From Halocatena marina (lineage in GTDB: Archaea; Halobacteriota; Halobacteria; Halobacteriales; Haloarculaceae): a stretch of DNA of 64,000 nucleotides. The first letter of the stretch is position 1. The number at the start of each line of letters is the position of its first letter. Below are positions 44,015 through 51,614 of this stretch, piece after piece. The stretch covers positions 186,001 to 250,000 of the forward strand of contig NZ_JALLPK010000001.1 of assembly GCF_023276375.1 (NCBI RefSeq), in the 5' to 3' direction. The notes beneath the pieces are model-generated. The model had not been told where the DNA came from and did no database searches. It saw nothing but the letters and a program-made list of their open reading frames with translations. The translations under genes were made by a program, and so were the position numbers.

Positions 44015-44382
44015 GCCGTGGATTCGACAACTAATCCGATTTAAACTTTAGCCGAATTCACTACTGGGGGTTGTTCAGTCTGTTGTCCGACGACCTCCGG
44101 TTCGTGTTCAAGATCGTCTGCAGGCATGACGTCACATTAGCTAACCATAGAATGATAGCTAACCATGCAAGGAATGGCTCAACAATACGCTTCGTGCGGT
44201 GATTTGGAGCCGCGATTCTCTGAGAGACATTTTCATTTGGAATCACCCGATTTCGCGCGTTCTCGACGGTTCCTTCCCGTCTTTTCGACCATTTTGAGAG
44301 ATTGGTGATAATCCCCTTTTAGTACGGATGGTGATGGATAACTGAAGACAGCATCCGAGTAATGTAGGCGAATATCGAAGCG
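44015..44382. other. Divergent regulatory region between pilus operon and second tfb
   Basis: No gene seen. An 11-nt direct repeat TAGCTAACCAT occurs at 44138-44148 and 44156-44166 (18-nt period), about 125 nt upstream of the pilus ATPase start on that gene's upstream side. It could be a binding site for a regulator of the pilus operon. Confidence 0.45.
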
Positions 44383-44399
44383 ACCCGCCGTCGGCGGGT
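44383..44399. promoter_or_regulatory. Perfect GC palindrome before tfb
   Basis: ACCCGCCG-T-CGGCGGGT is a 17-nt perfect palindrome 36 nt before the tfb ATG at 44436, just after a TATA-like AATATCGA (44371-44378), so it would lie close to the transcription start. Operator or 5'-leader hairpin. Confidence 0.4.
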
Positions 44400-44435
44400 A
44401 TCCAGATCTCAGCCGACACGCTATACCACAAGACA

Positions 44436-45440
44436 ATGTCACACGCCACGACCGAACGTACACTCAAACGGCACGAGCGCCGTACCGCTGAAGAACACGA
44501 CGAAGCAGAACACGACGGAGACCACGACACAGAGCACGTAGAATCTGGACGAACCGAATGTCCCGAATGCGGCTCTACGAGCGTCGTTCAGGAACAGGGA
44601 GAGCGGTGCTGTGGGGAGTGTGGGCTTGTTGTTGAGGACGATTTGGTCGATCGTGGTCCTGAATGGCGCGCGTTCGACAGTCAGGAGCGAAATCAAAAGT
44701 CCCGTGTCGGGGCCCCAACGACGCACACGATGCACGACAAGGGACTCACGACCGACATCAGTTGGAAGAACAAGGACGCGTACGGGCAGTTCCTCTCTAC
44801 GAAAAAGCGCAACCAGATGAATCGGTTGCGAAAGTGGCACGACCGTCTTCGGACGGTGGATAATGCGGAACGAAATCTTCGGTTCGCGCTCTCTGAGATT
44901 GACCGCATGGCCAGCGCGCTCGGCGTTCCCAAGTCGGTTCGTGAGGTTGCATCCGTCATCTACCGACGCGCACTGAGCGAGGATCTCATTCGCGGACGTT
45001 CGATCGAAGGTGTCGCCACAGCAACTCTCTATGCCGCCTGTCGACAGGAAGGTATTCCACGCAGTCTCGATGAGGTGACAGAAGTCGCGCGTATCGATCG
45101 ACGGGAGATTGCACGAACGTATCGCCACGTCTCACAGAATCTCGGACTGGAACTGAAACCCGCTGACCCAAAACAGTATGTTCCACGCTTTTGCTCGGAT
45201 CTCGATCTCTCCGAGGAAGTACAGACGAAAGCGAACGAGATCATCGATGTGACAGCCGGAAACGGACTACTGTCTGGGAAATCTCCAACAGGGTATGCGG
45301 CCGCAGCAATCTATGCCGCCTCGTTGCTCTGCAACGAGAAACGCACACAGAACGACATCGCCTCTGTTGCGCAGGTAACGGAAGTCACGATCCGAAATCG
45401 GTATCAAGAACAGATCAAGGAGATGAACATCGTCGCGTGA
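44436..45440 (+). CDS. tfb: Transcription initiation factor IIB (TFB), second copy
   Basis: A 334-residue TFB. The N-terminal ~40 residues are a His/Glu/Asp-rich extension (HDEAEHDGDHDTEHVES). The zinc ribbon has CPEC and CGEC (~43-62), the B-reader is DRGPEWRAFDSQERNQKSRV with APTTHTMHDKGLTT, and two cyclin folds follow (IEGVATATLYAACRQEG; PTGYAAAAIYAASLL). The linker is closer to the canonical form than in the first TFB of this window. It is a single gene downstream of the pilus promoter region, running toward korB. Confidence 0.97.
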   Translation: MSHATTERTLKRHERRTAEEHDEAEHDGDHDTEHVESGRTECPECGSTSVVQEQGERCCGECGLVVEDDLVDRGPEWRAFDSQERNQKSRVGAPTTHTMHDKGLTTDISWKNKDAYGQFLSTKKRNQMNRLRKWHDRLRTVDNAERNLRFALSEIDRMASALGVPKSVREVASVIYRRALSEDLIRGRSIEGVATATLYAACRQEGIPRSLDEVTEVARIDRREIARTYRHVSQNLGLELKPADPKQYVPRFCSDLDLSEEVQTKANEIIDVTAGNGLLSGKSPTGYAAAAIYAASLLCNEKRTQNDIASVAQVTEVTIRNRYQEQIKEMNIVA

Positions 45441-45523
45441 GCGTGCGTGCTGGACGATCCAATCAATGAAAATCAGGATCGAAACGAGTAGAATTCGTGT
45501 CCGCAGTTGTTCAGCAGTGCCCC

Positions 45524-46390
45524 TTAGTAGAACTCTCGGACGAGATCCATTGCGTCCTCGGGCGCGCCATCAGGGATGTCGGCCATGTTCTCGGTTAGTC
45601 CGTGCGATTCGTTGTACGAGACGCTTTCTTCGTTCTGGTAGATGACGCCTTGGTACTCTTTTTCGCTGTCGAGGATGACGTCCGTCGCTTGGTCGTAGTC
45701 CGTTGGGTCGTACTCGTCGTCTTCACCAAGATCGACCAACGAATCGCGGAAGTAGTCGTAGGTGTCAACGTCGTTGAACGTCACGCAAGGACTGTAGACG
45801 TTGACAAAGCCAAAGCCATCGTGTTCGACGGCTTTCTGGACGATCTCAGCGTGGCGCTGAGCGTCAGAAGAGAACGACTGGGCGATGAACGTCCCACCGG
45901 CTGCAAGCGCGAGTGCGAGCGGGTTAACCGGTGCCTGCTGTGGTCCTTCCGGTGAGGTGGTGGTCTCGAAATCCTCGCGACTGGTCGGCGAGAACTGCCC
46001 TTTCGTCAGGCCGTAGATGCGGTTGTCCATGACCACGTACGTCATGTCCATGTTTCGACGCACTGCGTGAATGAAGTGACCGACGCCGATGGAGTAGCCA
46101 TCACCGTCACCACCAGCAACCATCACTTCGAGCTCGGGATTGGCGGCCTTCACGCCCACTCCAACCGGGAGTGCGCGTCCGTGAACGCCGTGAAGTGCGT
46201 ACGAGTGCATGTACGTCCCGATCTTCCCCGAGCAGCCGATTCCAGCCACGATGAACGTGTTATCGGGGTCGTTGCCCGTGTTTGCGAGCGCCTTCATCAT
46301 GCCGTTCATCGTCCCGAAGTCACCACAGCCGGGACACCACGTCGGTTGTTTGTCGGATTTGAAATCAGTAAACCGTATGTCGGTACTCAT
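45524..46390 (-). CDS. korB: 2-Oxoacid:ferredoxin oxidoreductase subunit beta
   Basis: Thiamine-diphosphate subunit, 288 residues. The Fe-S/TPP-related start CPGCGDFG (~18-25), the TPP motif GGDGDGYSIGVG (near residue 95) followed by VVMDNRIYGLTKGQFSPTS are present. With KorA it oxidises 2-oxoglutarate (or a related 2-oxoacid) to acyl-CoA with ferredoxin as acceptor; choice between 2-oxoglutarate and pyruvate cannot be made by sequence alone, but the pattern is closest to KorB. The ATG overlaps the korA stop (ATGA). Confidence 0.95.
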   Translation of the reverse strand: MSTDIRFTDFKSDKQPTWCPGCGDFGTMNGMMKALANTGNDPDNTFIVAGIGCSGKIGTYMHSYALHGVHGRALPVGVGVKAANPELEVMVAGGDGDGYSIGVGHFIHAVRRNMDMTYVVMDNRIYGLTKGQFSPTSREDFETTTSPEGPQQAPVNPLALALAAGGTFIAQSFSSDAQRHAEIVQKAVEHDGFGFVNVYSPCVTFNDVDTYDYFRDSLVDLGEDDEYDPTDYDQATDVILDSEKEYQGVIYQNEESVSYNESHGLTENMADIPDGAPEDAMDLVREFY

Positions 46391-48150
46391 GCTGTCACCT
46401 CCGTGCTCTCTGCGATCATGTCTTTGACATCAGTTGCAAGCTCGTCTGCTTTGAACCGGATGCCGTTGTATTTATTGATACGATCGACGCGGGTAAGGGT
46501 GTCGTGTTCGAGAAGATCGGCGAACTGACCGCCCGCGTTGCACTCGACGACGATAACCTGATCCGCGCTTTCGATCTCTTCGGTCAGATCCGCTCGTGGG
46601 TACATGTATGAACAGGAGATGAATCTGACTGAAATTCCGTCATCTTCCAAAAAGTCGAGCGCTTCACGCATTGCGCCCTCGTTCGATCCCCACGAAATGA
46701 CGAGCGTGTCTGCATCGGGGTCTCCGAACTCGCGGTAGGACCAATCCTCGCGTTCGATTGCGGTTTCGACTTTTCGATCGCGTTTGTCGACCTGTTCGAT
46801 ACGAACGTCTGTGTCCTCTGTCCTGCGGCCGAGTTCGTCGTGTTCCAACCCAGTCGTCATATGCGCGCCACCGGACGTTCCGGGCGTCGTTCGTGGACTG
46901 ATGCCGTCCTCAGTTGGGTAGTGTGGCTGGAACTGTCCTTGATCGTTCTGCCACGCCTCGATGTCGTCGGATTCGACGAGATTACCACGGTCGATCTCGA
47001 CCGCATCCATATCGAACTCCTCGGGTGAGAACGTCTGCTCGGTTACGGCGAGCGCGAGATCGCTCGCGAGATAGACTGGGACCTGATACTTTTCTGCGAG
47101 GTTAAACGCCTCGATGGTCTTGTGGAAACACTCAGAGATCGTCGTCGGTGCAACGACGAATCGAGGAACTTCACCGTGGCCGCCGTAGAGCATCTGGTTG
47201 AGGTCCGCTTGTTCCTGTTTCGTCGGCATTCCCGTCGAGGGGCCCGAGCGCATCACATCACAGATAACCAACGGTGTCTCGGTCGTAGCGATTAGTCCAA
47301 ACGTTTCGGTCATCAGATCGATTCCCGGACCAGAGGTGGCCGTCATCGATCGTGCTCCCGCCCGTGCCGCACCGAGTGCGATATTGATCGCTGAAAGTTC
47401 ATCCTCTGCTTGGATGACCGCTCCACCGTAGCGCTCGATCCGTCCGGTGAGATACTCCATGACGTTCGTCGCCGGCGTAATCGGATAGCCAGCGTAGAAC
47501 CGACAACCTGCGGCGATCGCTCCCATACCAATCGCCTCGTCCCCGTTCAAGAGCACGTAGTCGTTGTCCGTCGTTTCGAGTTCGTACTCGAACTCGTGGT
47601 CGTAGTTCTCCTCAACGTAGTCACGTCCCAAGCGAGCGGCTTGCTGGTTGTTCTCAACGATTGCAGTTCCCTTGTCTTTGAACCGCTTTTCCAGCGATTC
47701 ATCGAGGTTCTCGATCGGGAAGTCCGCGACTTCGCAAGCTGCGCCGAGTGCAACGACGTTACGCATGATCGCTCCTCCCGCGTCTTCAGCGAGGCGCTTG
47801 AGCGGCACATTGAGATCGATCATCTCGTCGGGAACTTCGAGATCCTGCATCGTCGTTCGCTCACCGTCGTAGATGATGACGCTCCCCTCGTGGAGTTCAT
47901 CGAGATTCTCATCGACAGTGCGCTGGGTGAGCGCGATGAGGATATCGAGGCGGTCGACGACGCTCTCGACCCGATCAACCGACGTCCGGACCTTGTACGC
48001 CGTGTATCCACCACGAATTCGAGAAGCAAAGTCCTTGGATGTGAAGACGTGTCGTCCGGCCCGCGAAAGTGCCTGGGCGAAAATTTTTCCCGTTGAGTCG
48101 ATACCATCGCCAGCTTCGCCGCCGATGGCCCAATTAAGGTCTTCGTGCAT
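46387..48150 (-). CDS. korA: 2-Oxoacid:ferredoxin oxidoreductase subunit alpha (gamma-alpha fusion)
   Basis: A 587-residue subunit: the gamma domain is at ~1-185 (GGEAGDGIDSTGKIFAQAL, then KDFASRIRGGYTAYKVR), the pyrimidine-binding alpha domain at ~195-400 (YAGYPITPATNVMEYL, EDELSAINIALGAARAGARS) and the C-terminal domain at ~450-587 (DTLVISWGSNEGAMREALD). The fusion of gamma and alpha is normal for this haloarchaeal enzyme. It is transcribed first with korB coupled behind. Upstream lies a long pyrimidine-rich stretch on the + strand. Confidence 0.95.
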   Translation of the reverse strand: MHEDLNWAIGGEAGDGIDSTGKIFAQALSRAGRHVFTSKDFASRIRGGYTAYKVRTSVDRVESVVDRLDILIALTQRTVDENLDELHEGSVIIYDGERTTMQDLEVPDEMIDLNVPLKRLAEDAGGAIMRNVVALGAACEVADFPIENLDESLEKRFKDKGTAIVENNQQAARLGRDYVEENYDHEFEYELETTDNDYVLLNGDEAIGMGAIAAGCRFYAGYPITPATNVMEYLTGRIERYGGAVIQAEDELSAINIALGAARAGARSMTATSGPGIDLMTETFGLIATTETPLVICDVMRSGPSTGMPTKQEQADLNQMLYGGHGEVPRFVVAPTTISECFHKTIEAFNLAEKYQVPVYLASDLALAVTEQTFSPEEFDMDAVEIDRGNLVESDDIEAWQNDQGQFQPHYPTEDGISPRTTPGTSGGAHMTTGLEHDELGRRTEDTDVRIEQVDKRDRKVETAIEREDWSYREFGDPDADTLVISWGSNEGAMREALDFLEDDGISVRFISCSYMYPRADLTEEIESADQVIVVECNAGGQFADLLEHDTLTRVDRINKYNGIRFKADELATDVKDMIAESTEVTA

Positions 48151-48640
48151 ACTGTTGCAAACGTACCTCTCGCCCGTGCAAAAGGCTTCTGAATGCCTAA
48201 TAGAGATTCGTTCGAATCAGTTCGTAAATTGTCTATTCCCGCTCTTCTCCTTCGATCTTCGACCGAACTATCACACTATATACTTTTATTTTATTCTCCT
48301 TGTCGACTTATTTCTTTTACCATTGTTCCAATTTGTTTTGTTTCGTGGTGGATTTGTACTATCTTTATTCTATCTCTGTTCCGTTTTTGTTCGTTTACGC
48401 CCGCCGTGACCTCGGTAAGCACATTTATTTGTATTGTGGGCTGAGTGAATCATTGGGGAAGTCAGTCGGGTAATTCACGCTGTTTGAAAACGGCTGTGGT
48501 GCACCACACAACGAATGCGAACGAGTTCCATCCCTCTGACATTCGATAGCACTAATCAGTAGACACTAATCGAACGCCACGCGAGCGGTTTAGTGAGTCC
48601 GAGTCAATGCACTAACGTACAGTCAGCAGTAATCACACGC
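48151..48640. other. Long intergenic region with pyrimidine-rich tract
   Basis: I find no convincing gene. The + strand from about 48194 to 48410 is almost entirely C/T with T-runs (purine-rich on the korA sense strand), including a TATA-like ACTATATACTTTTATT near 48277-48292 that may be the korA promoter (leader about 110 nt). The rest before 48641 should hold the flavoprotein promoter. Confidence 0.5.
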
Positions 48641-49291
48641 ATGGACCCGACAACTGTCTCGGTTGTGACTGTCCGCTCCGTTGGAGCCGAGGCCATCGCG
48701 CTCGAACTACGTACTCCGTCCGATTTCGACGCCCGTCCCGGTCAGTTCGTCAAGCTTTCTACCGAAATTGACGGTGAATCCGTCTCTCGTTTTTATACAA
48801 TCTCATCCCCGCGTGTTACCGACACGTTCGAGACAACGCTCACTATCGATCCATCGGGAACGTTTGGTCCGTATCTCGCGAACCTCGAATCGGGCGATTC
48901 GATCCGTGTCGCTGGGCCGTTCGGTAACGCTTACTACGAAGAGGAACAGCGAACGCTGATCCTCGCGGGCGGTCCCGGTGTTGGGCCAGCAGTTGGGATT
49001 GCCGGCCGAACGCTCGACGACGGCGGTACGACCACTATCGTTTACCGCGACGAGCAGCCAATCCACGAAGACCGTCTCAGCGCGCTTTCACAGCGGGGTG
49101 CACAGGTGTTCGTCGGTACAGAATCTGATAGCCTCACGGCAGCAATTGAGGAGACTGAGACTGAGAATGCACAAGTGTTCGTCTACGGCTTCTCGGAGTT
49201 TCTCGATTGGGCAACAGAGGCACTATCTGCTGCCGGTGTGGCTGTCGAACCAGCAAAGATGGAGAACTTCGGACCAGCACCGGAGGAATAA
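48641..49291 (+). CDS. FAD/NAD(P)-binding oxidoreductase (ferredoxin reductase-like)
   Basis: A 216-residue flavoprotein of the FNR superfamily. The FAD site is RFYTISSP (near residue 49), with PGQFVKL before it, and the NAD(P) site is LILAGGPGVGPAVGIA (near residue 108); YGFSEFLDWATEAL is the last helix region. No 2Fe-2S cysteine set follows, so it is the bare reductase module as in PyrK/DHOD electron-transfer subunits, phenol hydroxylase reductase or toluate reductase. The ATG at 48641 is preferred over an upstream GTG because MDPTTVSVVTVR is the start of the beta barrel. Acceptor unknown. Confidence 0.86.
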   Translation: MDPTTVSVVTVRSVGAEAIALELRTPSDFDARPGQFVKLSTEIDGESVSRFYTISSPRVTDTFETTLTIDPSGTFGPYLANLESGDSIRVAGPFGNAYYEEEQRTLILAGGPGVGPAVGIAGRTLDDGGTTTIVYRDEQPIHEDRLSALSQRGAQVFVGTESDSLTAAIEETETENAQVFVYGFSEFLDWATEALSAAGVAVEPAKMENFGPAPEE

Positions 49292-49348
49292 TCGAACCCA
49301 TTCGAGAGACATAGCACAAAATCCAGCAGTGAATCGAGACCGGTGAAT

Positions 49349-49579
49349 CTACTCTCGGATGTCTCCGACGACTGACTGTAACACGGCATTACAGAGTTCA
49401 CACCCTTCGACGGTAACACTGATACTGGACGGCGTTCGCTCACCGAATTCGATATCGCTCGTGCAGTCACAAAGTGGACAGCAGTTTGTTTCGTTCCACA
49501 CGTGATGTAGAATCGTCTCGTCTATTTCTTCTCGTAACTGTTCGATACTTTTACGTCCGCCTGAATCCAAACCATACAT
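49349..49579 (-). CDS. Small zinc-binding protein
   Basis: A 76-residue protein with CPLC and CELC pairs about 30 residues apart (preceded by an extra Cys, giving CCPLC). The N-terminal helix (EQLREEIDETILHHVWNET) is acidic. The ATG at 49579 (MYGLDSGG) is preferred; a start at 49630 would add 17 residues. It converges on the flavoprotein gene and is not otherwise recognised. Confidence 0.6.
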   Translation of the reverse strand: MYGLDSGGRKSIEQLREEIDETILHHVWNETNCCPLCDCTSDIEFGERTPSSISVTVEGCELCNAVLQSVVGDIRE

Positions 49580-49859
49580 GGTCTTTGTCTTACTGAAGAC
49601 CACCGGAAGGGTGTTTGGGCACCCTTTCATCTAAGCCAGTGATCGCGTCCAGCGGTCTTCGTGTTTCCATTGATCGGTCACCACTTATAGTTTTAGTGTT
49701 CAGATAGAACCTCTAAGAATCAACAGTAGTGAATCTATCGCTGATTCGAGAATTGTGTATCTGTTGTCATACGATAGTACCCAAAAACACCATTGAACTA
49801 AAACGATCGTCAGCGATGAATCGAGATGTGGCTGTGTGAATACCTCTTTCTGACGTGGC

Positions 49860-50684
49860 TCACCCCACTGGATCGCCTTTTCTTGGGATTATCTCTCCAG
49901 AATTGACCGTTCGTGCGCCGTTCCGGTAGTTCTGGTATAGTTCTACCGCCCAGTTCAGAAATGCAGGATCGTCGCACTCGATACACGCCCGAATCCGTCC
50001 TCGTTCGTCGTATGCGCTCATAAAGCCGCAGTGGTCGGAGAGTGTGAGACCGAAGTCGATCGGCTGTGGAGATTCGTGTAACACGATACTTTCAGGAGAG
50101 GACCCAGATGCTGACACCGCGAGGCTCTGTACGCTATCGCTTTTGAGCACTGTCTCGTCTACCACGAGTTCGATTTCGGCTCCGCGCTCGGTCAGTTCCA
50201 CGTAGAGGTCGGTGTAGTACTGGCTGAGAACCGGAAGGAGACTCCGGACTGTCGTGGGTGAGCTGTTTTTGAGACCGTTCACGTACTGCCTAATCGGTGC
50301 GTGCGGCTGATCAGATGTTGCAACGAATATCTCCGCATCGTGAAGCCACTCGGGAGCCGGGACGTGATCACAGTCGGGGAGATATTCGAAGAATGGTTTG
50401 CACTCGTGGATTATGCCGACCGTGGTCCGAAAGTCCACGTACTGTTCGGTGATGAGTTTTCCGTTCGTTGTGAGCCGGTAGGCACCGTTCACCTTCTTTG
50501 CCCACCCCCGCTCGACTAGTTTCGATAAATTTCGCTGAATTCCTCGGCGGGATAATGAAAGCGCACTTGCGAGTTCACGGGGTGATTGCGGGGTGTTATC
50601 GAGATATCTGAGTAGTCTAATCCGGGCCCGCGACATCGCAAGAAATCGAGTGTGCTCGTGGGGATCTGGTGTGTTTTGTGACAT
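49860..50684 (-). CDS. Winged-helix regulator with FilR1-like effector domain
   Basis: A 274-residue protein. Residues ~15-80 are an ArsR/MarR-type winged helix (SRARIRLLRYLDN, PRELASALSLSRRGIQRNLS, LVERGWAKKV). The remaining ~180 residues look like the FilR1-type middle domain (methanogenesis regulator family, PF08350) with HVPAPEWLHDAEI and VSASGSSPESIVLHESPQPI. A family of haloarchaeal regulators with this layout is common. It is single-gene. Target unknown. Confidence 0.87.
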   Translation of the reverse strand: MSQNTPDPHEHTRFLAMSRARIRLLRYLDNTPQSPRELASALSLSRRGIQRNLSKLVERGWAKKVNGAYRLTTNGKLITEQYVDFRTTVGIIHECKPFFEYLPDCDHVPAPEWLHDAEIFVATSDQPHAPIRQYVNGLKNSSPTTVRSLLPVLSQYYTDLYVELTERGAEIELVVDETVLKSDSVQSLAVSASGSSPESIVLHESPQPIDFGLTLSDHCGFMSAYDERGRIRACIECDDPAFLNWAVELYQNYRNGARTVNSGEIIPRKGDPVG

Positions 50685-51581
50685 GATTCACCGTCCATTG
50701 TCAGTTACGACCGCTCGTCCAGTACCGCTGCAAAAGTGAATCCCACCGCATGCTGGACCATTGTCGGTGAGACAACTCAACCGCTGTCTCGCTGTGGTCA
50801 CTCCACCTCCACGTACTCCCGTACTCCCGATCGATTCCACGAATCGCCGTGTCTTTCGAATGGATTTTCTCCATCATATTCTACATAGATTGTAGTTAAT
50901 TGAATGTTGTGATGATATTTTGTAGAAGAGTGACTAACGATGAACATTATGTGGTAACATTGTACAATCAGATAGGTTACACGACCGGGCCGTTCCAACC
51001 CTCTTCGATCTTTCCGTGATACTCCGGCCATTGGACGATATGCTCACGGTATTTTTTATCCTGATATGTGTCGAGATGGGTGTGGTACATCGTGGTAGAT
51101 ACTAGCAGGCGGAGTTCCACCGAATCGATCGGAAGACCATCACGATAAGCGGTGTTGACATCAGTCGGCCTGTCTACTGCCCTCATCAGGACTGGATTTC
51201 CATCGAGTACGACAGCAATTGCCGAGACGATACCACAGACCGACTCCACGTCGCTGCCCCCGGCCCGGAGGTACTCTATGAGCCGCCTGCCGACGCTCCC
51301 CAGCTTGAAACTGTGGTGGGCGGGAGGCTGATACTTTCTTGCTTTCAGATGCGACAGCCTACATCGACGTCGAATTTCCCCATCAATATTTCATCTACAA
51401 TTTTCTGAATAGAATTCTAAGAGAAAAGTTACCATGCCCGTTTGATGGTCGTGTGAGAAGAATAGCATGGTGAAGCTGTCGTTGAACAATCGTAACGCTC
51501 GTTAATGAGTCTCTCCCCGTCGAAAACAGCTGAAACCCCGATTTCGGGCGAGAGAACGCAAAAGAAGCCGAACACGAGGAG
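50685..51581. other. Region upstream of acn without a convincing intact gene
   Basis: The reverse strand holds a decayed-looking open frame (50977-51390, listed separately) and a second, overlapping frame at 50798-51031 whose end (EYDGENPFERHGDSW) also looks protein-like, as if two parts of one gene had been shifted out of frame. The rest is AT-rich (50870-50970 especially) with no other gene seen. Confidence 0.4.
50977..51390 (-). pseudogene. Possible 5'-truncated or frameshifted gene
   Basis: Open from just after a stop at 51391-51393 to a TAA at 50977, about 137 codons, with a stretch that looks protein-like (VELRLLVSTTMYHTHLDTYQ, then YREHIVQWPEYHGK). No ATG stands near its beginning (first usable start GTG at 51249) and no TATA element is placed for it. 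A second frame on the same strand (50798-51031) continues protein-like sequence after a shift. I do not recognise the family. It may be a remnant of a gene or a short real protein starting at 51249. Confidence 0.3.
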
Positions 51582-51587
51582 TTTATA
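51582..51587 (+). promoter_or_regulatory. TATA element of acn
   Basis: TTTATA sits 28-33 nt before the ATG at 51615, giving a leaderless or nearly leaderless aconitase message and favouring ATG 51615 over the GTG at 51606. Confidence 0.6.
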
Positions 51588-51614
51588 TCCGTGGGATGGT
51601 GACGTGTGAATGAT

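Noticed and set aside
47410..48096. 228-codon forward frame opposite korA
   Set aside because: Antisense of a conserved gene with no family sequence, no promoter, no overlap logic.
48193..48444. 83-codon hydrophobic forward frame in the pyrimidine-rich tract
   Set aside because: Phe/Ser/Leu/Ile-rich product is what a C/T-rich tract gives in any frame; no TATA or SD element and no family sequence.
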